A stretch of 32,619 bases of DNA from Nitrospira sp. (lineage in GTDB: Bacteria; Nitrospirota; Nitrospiria; Nitrospirales; Nitrospiraceae): assembly GCA_030444405.1 (NCBI GenBank), contig JARFPM010000024.1, forward strand, positions 1 to 32,619, given 5' to 3'. Position numbers and translations under genes: made by a program. The notes beneath the pieces are model-generated. The model saw nothing but the letters and a program-made list of their open reading frames with translations. It did no database searches and was not told where the DNA came from. Positions 27,173 through 32,619 of the stretch are shown here, one piece after another (positions within the stretch are counted from its first letter, which is position 1; each line of letters opens with the position of its first letter).

Positions 27173-28306
27173 ATGCCCCATGATTTCATGCCGGGATTAG
27201 CCGGTGTCCCGGCCGCTACATCATCGATCAGCGATGTCGATGGTCAACGCGGCGTTCTGGAGTACCGCGGGATTCGAGTCGAAACGCTCTGTTCGAACTC
27301 ATCGTACCTGGAAACGGCGTATCTCCTTCTCTTCGGACATCTTCCGTCGACGAGCGAACTTCAACGATGGATCACGGACGTCACTCATCATCGGCGCATC
27401 AAGTTCCGCATCATCGATTTGCTGAAATGTTTGCCGGAGCACGGTCATCCCATGGATGCCCTCCAGGCAGCAGTGGCGGCACTCGGCATGTTTTATCCCG
27501 GCCGCAACGTCACGGACGTCACGAATAATTATTGGAGCGCAGTACGACTTGTCGCCAAATTGCCGACGATTGTAGCGGCATGGGCGAGACTTCGCCACGG
27601 TGACGATCCGATCGCACCCCGCGACGATCTTGGTTTCAGTGAGAACTTTTTGTACATGCTGACAGAGTCCGTGGCTCCGCCGGTGTGGTCTGAAGTTTTC
27701 GATGATTGCCTCATCCTCCATGCCGAACACACCATGAATGCCTCCACGTTTACGGGACTCGTCACGGCGTCAACCCTGGCCGATCCTTATACGGTTGTGG
27801 CTTCGTCAATCGGCGCTCTGAAAGGTCCCTTGCACGGCGGGGCAAACGAAGAAGTGGTGGTGATGTTGAGGGAGATCGGTACCCTAGGCAAGGCGCGGCC
27901 GTATGTTGAGCGCGCCTTGCAGAACAAGAAGAAACTGATGGGATTCGGCCACCGCGTCTACAAGGTCAAAGACCCTCGTGCCACGGTTCTTCAGGAACTC
28001 TGTCGCCGCCTGTTCAAAGAATGTGGTAGCTCGTCGCTGTATGACGTCGCATTGGAAGTGGAGTCAGTCGCCGGGGACATGCTGAAGGGTAAGGGGATCT
28101 ATCCCAACGTCGACTTCTACTCCGGCGTCATCTACGACAAAATGGGCATCGATGTGGACCTCTTTACTCCACTGTTTGCCATGTCGCGCGTGTCGGGGTG
28201 GTTGGCCCATTGGCTGGAGCAATTGCGAGAAAACAAGCTGTTCAGGCCCGATCAAATCTACTCCGGAGAACATAACCGTCCCTATGTGCCCATCGATCAA
28301 CGGTAA
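27173..28306 (+). CDS. gltA: Citrate synthase
   Basis: Condenses acetyl-CoA and oxaloacetate to citrate. GGTGAGGT precedes the ATG. Family motifs are clear: LILHAEHTMNASTF, GALKGPLHGGANEEVVVML with the catalytic His, GFGHRVYKVKDPRA, and the catalytic Asp in YPNVDFYSGVIYD. At 377 aa it is the short type found in Gram-positive and many other bacteria, not the ~430-aa E. coli type. 2-methylcitrate synthase has the same fold and cannot be excluded, but no prp genes are nearby. Confidence 0.93.
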   Translation: MPHDFMPGLAGVPAATSSISDVDGQRGVLEYRGIRVETLCSNSSYLETAYLLLFGHLPSTSELQRWITDVTHHRRIKFRIIDLLKCLPEHGHPMDALQAAVAALGMFYPGRNVTDVTNNYWSAVRLVAKLPTIVAAWARLRHGDDPIAPRDDLGFSENFLYMLTESVAPPVWSEVFDDCLILHAEHTMNASTFTGLVTASTLADPYTVVASSIGALKGPLHGGANEEVVVMLREIGTLGKARPYVERALQNKKKLMGFGHRVYKVKDPRATVLQELCRRLFKECGSSSLYDVALEVESVAGDMLKGKGIYPNVDFYSGVIYDKMGIDVDLFTPLFAMSRVSGWLAHWLEQLRENKLFRPDQIYSGEHNRPYVPIDQR

Positions 28307-28337
28307 TCCCTGTATTTACCAAAACCTTACCAAGCTC

Positions 28338-28365
28338 TTGACTTTCCCATCGGTCGATTTATCTA
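28338..28365 (+). promoter_or_regulatory. Sigma70-like promoter of the hsp20 gene
   Basis: TTGACT (28338-28343) and TATCTA (28360-28365) are separated by 16 bp, about 80 bp before the start codon. Good matches to both boxes. No CIRCE element or sigma32-type box was seen. Confidence 0.55.
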
Positions 28366-28443
28366 AGACCCAGACAGGTGAATCGGCGCCGAGTCAGTAG
28401 AGTTGATTAGATAATCACGAACGAAGACATGAAGGAGGTCGCG

Positions 28444-28893
28444 ATGACGCTTGTACGTTGGGATCCATTTCGGGAATTGGAAGAAGTTTCAGATCGGTTG
28501 AATCGCATGTTCGCGCGCCCAGCTGCGTCGCGCGCCAGCGGCAAAGAGACTATGATTGTGGCGGATTGGACGCCGTCGGTCGATATCAGTGAGACCGAAG
28601 GCGAGTATCAGATCAAGGCCGAGATTCCGGATGTGAAGAAGGAGGATGTAAAGGTCACGTTGGAGGATGGTGTGCTCACCATTCAAGGCGAGCGCAAGCA
28701 CGAGAAGGAAGAGAAGGGGAAGAAGTTTCATCGGATCGAGCGGTCCTATGGCAGTTTTGTCCGGACCTTCTCTTTGCCCGACGTGATTGACGAGGAGAAG
28801 GTAAAGGCGGAGTTCAAAGATGGGGTGCTTAACCTTCATCTGCCGAAGTCGGAGAAAGCGCAGCCAAAGGCCATCGAAGTCAAAGTGGCGTAA
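28444..28893 (+). CDS. Small heat-shock protein Hsp20 (alpha-crystallin family)
   Basis: ATP-independent holdase chaperone. AAGGAGGT at 28432-28439 places the start at ATG 28444, not at the ATG at 28429, which would overlap the RBS. The N-terminus MTLVRWDPFRELEEVSDRLN is typical for bacterial class A sHsps. The alpha-crystallin domain runs from ~42 to ~135 (WTPSVDISETEGEYQIKAEI, DVKVTLEDGVLTIQGER, FKDGVLNLHLPK). A short C-terminal tail contains KAIEVKV. 149 aa, normal length. It has its own promoter and terminator. Confidence 0.93.
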   Translation: MTLVRWDPFRELEEVSDRLNRMFARPAASRASGKETMIVADWTPSVDISETEGEYQIKAEIPDVKKEDVKVTLEDGVLTIQGERKHEKEEKGKKFHRIERSYGSFVRTFSLPDVIDEEKVKAEFKDGVLNLHLPKSEKAQPKAIEVKVA

Positions 28894-28917
28894 GTTGGTC
28901 TGAAATAGTATTCGAGA

Positions 28918-28953
28918 AGAAAGGCCCGCCGGTAAGGCGGGCCTTTCTGTTTT
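28918..28953 (+). terminator. Rho-independent terminator of hsp20
   Basis: A perfect 13-bp stem: AGAAAGGCCCGCC (28918-28930), loop GGTAA, GGCGGGCCTTTCT (28936-28948), followed by GTTTT. It lies 24 bp after the stop codon. Confidence 0.9.
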
Positions 28954-29147
28954 GAGCTTCCCACCTGACGCGCAGCTTCTCGTGACCGCTCATCGGGTCA
29001 TTCGGCACATCGACTATGATGGTCCAATCGGATCTACTCGACAGGGACATCTTGAGGGATTGCGTATTTGAGGAAAACGAGTAGAGTTGCACTCCGATCA
29101 TCCTAACTTTCCGGCGCCGACTATAGGCACATGCAGAGGAGGCGAAG

Positions 29148-29414
29148 ATGAAAACTCTAAGCTATTCACTGATGACGGTTGGAATGGTGCTGGCACTCGG
29201 TGGTGTAGTGGCTGTGTTCAACTTCGACCAGCCTTCGGACCCGTTTTCGTTGGCTTGGTGGATGATCGTCGGTGGATGGTGCCTAGCATTGACTGGGATG
29301 GGGATCGACGTCAGGTATTTGTTCAAGATCGCCAACCGCGAACCTGTGTACTTGTTCCAATCAGAGACGAATAGGGCTAAAGGAGTCGAGGGGGAAGTTA
29401 CTCGAATGCGATGA
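29148..29414 (+). CDS. Small two-TM membrane protein
   Basis: 88 aa. GAGGAGGCG lies just upstream of the ATG. Two hydrophobic segments are visible (SLMTVGMVLALGGVVAVF, LAWWMIVGGWCLALTGMGI), followed by a basic cytosolic tail (ETNRAKGVEGEVTRMR). No family recognised. It is followed by a good terminator, so it is probably expressed as a single unit. The 254 bp before it hold the hsp20 terminator and no other gene that I can support. Confidence 0.65.
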   Translation: MKTLSYSLMTVGMVLALGGVVAVFNFDQPSDPFSLAWWMIVGGWCLALTGMGIDVRYLFKIANREPVYLFQSETNRAKGVEGEVTRMR

Positions 29415-29493
29415 TCTGAAAAGGGGAGTCTCACTCTGGCTTTTATACTGAGACGAAATATCGCGACAGATTGTTTGATTCACCAGTTGTCGT

Positions 29494-29528
29494 GAAGGCC
29501 CGCCTAGTCAGGCGGGCCTTCTTATTTG
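29494..29528 (+). terminator. Rho-independent terminator after the small membrane protein
   Basis: An 11-bp perfect stem GAAGGCCCGCC (29494-29504), loop TAGTCA, GGCGGGCCTTC (29511-29521), followed by TTATTTG. The stem sequence is nearly the same as in the hsp20 terminator. Confidence 0.88.
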
Positions 29529-29592
29529 TTGATACTCCGCTCCTGTATCACTAATTCCCAGACTTCCTTGTTTAGGTATCTCACAGCAGGTA

Positions 29593-29764
29593 TCGCCGAC
29601 TGCAGACTAGCAGTGGCTTCCATTTCACTCGCCAAGCGGCCAAATACGTTGCCGTCGGCAAAATCGGCAAAGACCAAGTTGAAGACCACGCTCGCCGCAA
29701 GGGGATTGAACTTGGGATTATCGAACGCTGGCTCTCGCCAAATTTGAATTACGAGCCGGCCTAA
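29593..29764 (+). pseudogene. Remnant A of the metH 3' end (B12-dependent methionine synthase, activation domain tail)
   Basis: From about 29606 one frame (codons starting at 29639, 29642, ...) reads SGFHFTRQAAKYVAVGKI, then KDQVEDHARRKG and ERWLSPNLNYEPA before TAA at 29762. This matches the extreme C-terminus of MetH (family pattern YF-x-VGKI-x-RDQVEDYA-x-RKG ... E-x-WL-x-PNLGY). No start codon or the other ~1,150 residues are present, so it is a fragment. The stop codon overlaps the vapC stop on the other strand. The remaining part of the gap 29415-29760 holds only the terminator. Confidence 0.75.
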
Positions 29765-30162
29765 TCAGATTTGAATGACGAAAAGGGAATGGCGACGCGG
29801 AGTCCTTCTGTAGAGACGAAGGCATTGAAGTCGCGATCACGTGTGACAAGTGTCGCATGGTGATCGAGGCAACTTTGAGCGATGAGGGTATCGGCCAAAT
29901 TTGCTCGACGACCGGTTCTGATCGCTCTTGCTCGTAGTAATCCGGCACGTTCCCAGAAGCCTTCAGTAATCGAGAGGGTAGGGAGTTCCAGAATCGTCCG
30001 TCTCAATGTTGGTGAGAGATCGGGATCACTAAGAAGTTCTGCCACGGTTACCGGTGAAAGAACCCCGACCTGATCAATAAGAGCCTGGTCGATCATATCT
30101 ACATCGGGCCCCTCTTCGCCCTGCAGATAGGCGATAAGGGAACTCGTATCGAGGCACAGCAT
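29761..30162 (-). CDS. vapC: VapC-family PIN-domain ribonuclease toxin
   Basis: 133 aa. A metal-dependent RNase that cleaves specific RNAs and arrests growth unless bound by its antitoxin. The PIN acidic residues are in place: Asp5 (LDTSSLIAYL), Glu42 (VAELL), Asp91 (LADTLIAQ) and Asp109 (VTRDRDF). Its ATG overlaps the antitoxin stop as TAATG, so the pair is translated together. Its own stop overlaps a metH remnant on the opposite strand. Confidence 0.88.
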   Translation of the reverse strand: MLCLDTSSLIAYLQGEEGPDVDMIDQALIDQVGVLSPVTVAELLSDPDLSPTLRRTILELPTLSITEGFWERAGLLRARAIRTGRRANLADTLIAQSCLDHHATLVTRDRDFNAFVSTEGLRVAIPFSSFKSD

Positions 30163-30365
30163 TAGTCCAGCCGTAGTTCCGAAAGCTTGACGCCAAACTT
30201 GACTTTGCCGCGAAATCGCCGCAAGCGACCATAGGCACCTCCGGCAGCGACCAATTCAAGTCCTCTTCGTACGGTAGGGGTGACACCTTCGCCGCTTGCC
30301 GTGGTCGCACGCGCTAAGAGGTCGACCGGAACCTCTATGGTGAGTTTCTTGAGCTGTTTCGCCAT
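30162..30365 (-). CDS. vapB: VapB-family antitoxin
   Basis: 67 aa from the ATG at 30365, chosen because AAAGGAA lies 7-13 bp upstream; the longer frame to 30431 runs through the operator. The N-terminus MAKQLKKLTIEVPVDLLARA looks like a short ribbon-helix DNA-binding segment. The middle and C-terminus (TPTVRRGLELVAAGGAYGRL, GKVKF) match the DUF2191-type VapB antitoxins that wrap around PIN toxins. It overlaps vapC by 1 bp. Confidence 0.82.
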   Translation of the reverse strand: MAKQLKKLTIEVPVDLLARATTASGEGVTPTVRRGLELVAAGGAYGRLRRFRGKVKFGVKLSELRLD

Positions 30366-30426
30366 GATATCTGTTCCTTTCCGATACGAGCGTCTTGACC
30401 ACAGCACTCTATATACCATACGAGTT

Positions 30427-30444
30427 ACCATATGTACATACGGT
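30427..30444. promoter_or_regulatory. Palindromic operator upstream of vapBC
   Basis: ACCATATGTACATACGGT is an 18-bp inverted repeat with one mismatched pair, in an A/T-rich stretch 62 bp before vapB. A half-site-like ACCATACGAG lies next to it at 30416. The placement fits autoregulation by VapB or VapBC. Confidence 0.55.
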
Positions 30445-30506
30445 ATTTTTTGGTGGTTTTTGAGTAGGTGTGGTGAACGTTTTCCCGAAGCGTCACTCCG
30501 GCTCTG

Positions 30507-30640
30507 TCGCCGGATGCAGGCTAGTGGCTGCTTCTATTGCACTTATACGGACGCCAGGTATTTTGCCGTCGGCGCCACGACAAGGGCATGAGCCTCCGCG
30601 CGGTTGAACGGTGGCTTTGCCCAATCTCGACCGCAGGAAG
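30507..30640 (+). pseudogene. Remnant B of the metH 3' end
   Basis: A second, more decayed copy in the same orientation as remnant A. It shares TCGCCG..TGCAG.CTAG and TTGCCGTCGGC with it. One frame reads SGCFYCTYTDARYFAVG. After loss of about 30-35 nt and a frame change, another reads DKGMSLRAVERWL. The parts missing in between are those encoding KIGKDQVEDHA in remnant A. No start codon or intact frame. Confidence 0.68.
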
Positions 30641-31290
30641 AGGATTTTCTTCCTTGAAATTGTGCCAAAAGGTTCCGTGCACCTCCGGGACATTTAGAAA
30701 CGGTTGACCATCTCACGGTGGCGGATGCGGCAAGTTATTTTATGCGACAGCAACAGGAGCCTTTGGGCATGCGAACGGTAGTCTCTGATGGTTTCTCATG
30801 GTCTCCTTGTTCCGTGCGCCATGACAGAGCGTCCGCGATTTTTGATCAGGTGAATCCAGTCAGATACCGAATCTATTTGGATACATGTTCTCTATGGCAG
30901 CGACGCTTCCGCCTGAAGATGGGATTCTTATTGGTTCGGGAAGCGTCTCGTCGATCTCTCCCTATCACGATCGCGAGCGCGATGTCAGCAGTTTGAGCCG
31001 TTCGAGCACACCATGACGAGTGGTACCACGAAGTGAAGGATCAAACAAAGATATCTGGAATGAAACTGGCATTGCAATTAGCTCAGTCAATCCCAGGCCG
31101 GGCCAGACTGGACCGCCCTATCCAGTACCCCATCTCCTTGTGAGGCTCCGGCCTAGGCTGGCGAGTCCGGCGGTGATTCCTCCAGGATCACCGCCGGGTA
31201 TCGCTATGGGTATGAGGAAGGACACGACATGGCAGCAAGAGGATAGAGCTGAGGCGTGTTGCGTGAGAGGACCGTGTGCACTGCCCATCA
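30641..31290. other. Long non-coding stretch between metH remnant B and haoA
   Basis: About 650 bp without a gene I can support. Open frames here (30718-30996, and the 5' extension of the frame that leads into haoA) lack RBS and family motifs. Around 30870 one frame reads RIYLDTCSL, which resembles the first strand of PIN toxins and could be another remnant. A loose inverted repeat (GACGCTTCC 30902-30910, GGAAGCGTC 30939-30947) is present. The hairpin at 31167-31197 is listed separately. Confidence 0.45.
31167..31197 (+). promoter_or_regulatory. Strong hairpin in the haoA leader
   Basis: CCGGCGGTGAT (31167-31177) and ATCACCGCCGG (31187-31197) pair perfectly over 11 bp across a 9-nt loop. No T-run follows, so it is not a typical terminator. 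It lies about 115 bp before the haoA start and could be an mRNA leader structure or the end of an upstream transcript. Confidence 0.5.
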
Positions 31291-31310
31291 ACGGAGGGAG
31301 GAGAACTGTG

Positions 31311-32619
31311 ATGGTAAAAAACATGGTGAAGTATGCCCTGGTAGTCTGTGGCGTCTTGGTGGCTGCCCAGGCCCAGGCGAATTTCCCCACCGTGCCGAAG
31401 GAAACCTATGAGGCCCTCAAGATTGACCGGTCGGCCTCGCCCAAGGAACTGTACGAAGCGTTGCTCAAGCGCTACATGGATCCGGCGCCGCGTGGAAGAA
31501 GAGCACCCATGCCAATCTGGACAAGATCCGCAAGCTGACCCCGAAAGATGACACCTACTACAAGAAGGCCAAACTGGAAGCCGTCGAAGACAATCTGCGG
31601 TCGATGGGCAAGTTGGGCAAGGGCGAGAAGTTGAAAGAGGTCGGCTGTATCGACTGCCACGTCGATATCAACACCAAGAACAAGGCCGATCACCGGAAGG
31701 ACATCAGGATTGCCACCGCCGATACCTGCGGCGTGTGCCACTTGCAGGAGTTTGCCGAGCGGGAATCTGAGCGGGATACGATCAACTGGCCGAAAGATCA
31801 GTGGCCCAAGGGGCGTCCATCCCATGCGTTGGACTATAAGGCCAACGTGGAAGTGGAAGTGTATGCCGGGATGCCGCAGCGGGAAATCGCCGATGGCTGT
31901 ACGGGCTGTCACATCAATCAGAACAAGTGCGATACCTGCCATGCTCGGCACGACTTCAATGTGGCCGAATCGCGGAAGCCGGAAGTTTGCGCCCAGTGTC
32001 ACAGTGGCGCGGACCACAACAACTGGGAAGCGTACAATCTGTCCAAGCACGGGTTGAAGTATCAGCGCGACAAGGCACAGTGGAACTTCAATATTCCCAT
32101 TAAAGAGGCCATGGCCAAGGGAGCCGAGACGGCCCCCACGTGTCAATACTGCCACATGGAGTATCAAGGCAAGATTGCGCACAACGTCGTCCGGAAAGTG
32201 CGGTGGGCCAATTATCCCTTCGTGCCTGGGATCCGCGAGAACATCAAGACGGACTGGGCCGAGAAGCGGAATGATGCCTGGGTGAAGACCTGCACCAATT
32301 GTCACTCGGAAACCTATGCCCGAGCCTGGATGGAGTTCATGGACAATGGCACCTTCTCCGGCTTGGATAAGTACGATGAAGCGCATCATGTGGTCGAAGA
32401 GCAGTATAAGGCGGGGCTGTTGACCGGGCAGAAGACCAATCGCCCGGCCCCTCCGGCCCCGGAGACGGATGGCTTTGAAAAGTTCTTCCAGATCTATTGG
32501 TCGAAGGGGAACAATCCGGCGGCCAATGAGTTGCGACTGTTCGAGATGGCCGAAGACCACTTGGTGCAATTGCACGTCAGCTTGGCTCACCAGTACTGGG
32601 GCTACACCTACACGGTGGG
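31311..32619 (+). CDS. haoA: Octaheme hydroxylamine oxidoreductase HaoA, with internal deletion/frameshift; 3' end outside window
   Basis: Periplasmic multiheme enzyme of ammonia oxidation that oxidises hydroxylamine. GGAGGGAGGAG lies just before the start (GTG 31308 or ATG 31311). The signal peptide [23 protein letters not shown] is followed by the family N-terminus ([16 protein letters not shown]). After KRYMDPA (to 31487) the frame runs into a stop at 31536. The protein continues in another frame from 31490 ([16 protein letters not shown]) to the window end. Seven CxxCH sites follow: CIDCH, CGVCH, CTGCH, CDTCH, CAQCH, CQYCH and CTNCH. Compared from memory with Nitrosomonas HAO, about 55 residues and the first heme site are missing at the junction. 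The long antisense frame is a shadow. Confidence 0.9.

Noticed and set aside
29526-29747. 73-codon open frame on the + strand
   Set aside because: Overlaps metH remnant A in the wrong frame; the MetH-like reading is in a neighbouring frame.
30718-30996. 92-codon open frame on the + strand
   Set aside because: GTG start without RBS and no supported family; only a short PIN-like string, reported as a weak finding instead.
31070-31100. tRNA-like string TTAGCTCAGT
   Set aside because: Resembles a tRNA D-arm, but no acceptor stem, anticodon arm or T-arm can be built around it.
31472-32590. 372-codon open frame on the - strand
   Set aside because: It is the exact antisense of haoA, whose heme motifs on the + strand are beyond doubt. 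The open frame follows from codon bias; it has no domain and its reading is low in complexity (many Ile/Val/Leu/Gly).

Overview
The window looks like a piece of a comammox-type Nitrospira genome. The strongest clue is at the right end: an octaheme hydroxylamine oxidoreductase gene (haoA) that runs off the window. It sits near genes of a Gram-negative, EPS-exporting bacterium and a 232-bp palindromic intergenic repeat of a kind I associate with Nitrospira. The genus call is inference from gene content, not a database match.

Left part, about 1-13,100: an exosortase/EPS locus on the + strand. A VPLPA-CTERM surface protein (5' end cut by the window) ends in a terminator. It is followed by a tightly spaced run: exosortase fused to an EpsI domain, a WecA/MraY-type sugar-phosphate transferase, a large TPR lipoprotein (PrsT type), a short polysaccharide export protein, an outer-membrane beta-barrel, a Wzz/GumC chain-length protein, a CpsD-type P-loop kinase, and an ExeA-type AAA ATPase carrying C-terminal TPRs. 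A free-standing TPR gene closes the block and is clearly a paralogue of the ATPase tail. Together these would start, polymerise and export an exopolysaccharide and sort C-terminally tagged proteins to the surface.

Middle, about 13,100-21,900: mostly - strand. A PsiE-like membrane protein is coupled to a small winged-helix-like protein; sixA diverges from it. Then comes a ppx/gppA operon with two tandem thymidylate-kinase-like genes (the second has Arg for the P-loop Lys), a Pal/OmpA lipoprotein, and a 1226-residue fusion of a YyaL/SSP411 (DUF255) thioredoxin-fold protein with an aldo/keto reductase.

Right middle, about 21,900-28,900: an ACT-domain malic enzyme, a protein with a C-terminal J domain, ribonuclease D, an ArsC/Spx-family protein, a zinc-ribbon protein, a small secreted protein, citrate synthase and an Hsp20 chaperone. 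Two copies of a dispersed repeat (one full palindromic element, one core fragment) lie in convergent intergenic gaps.

Right end, about 28,900-32,619: a small membrane protein, then a vapBC toxin-antitoxin pair flanked on both sides by decayed direct-repeat remnants of the 3' end of metH, a long non-coding stretch, and haoA. As given, haoA has an internal deletion with frameshift that removes the first heme-binding site. It is either an assembly error or a broken gene copy, and this is the first thing to check. No CRISPR array, rRNA, tRNA or IS transposase was seen.
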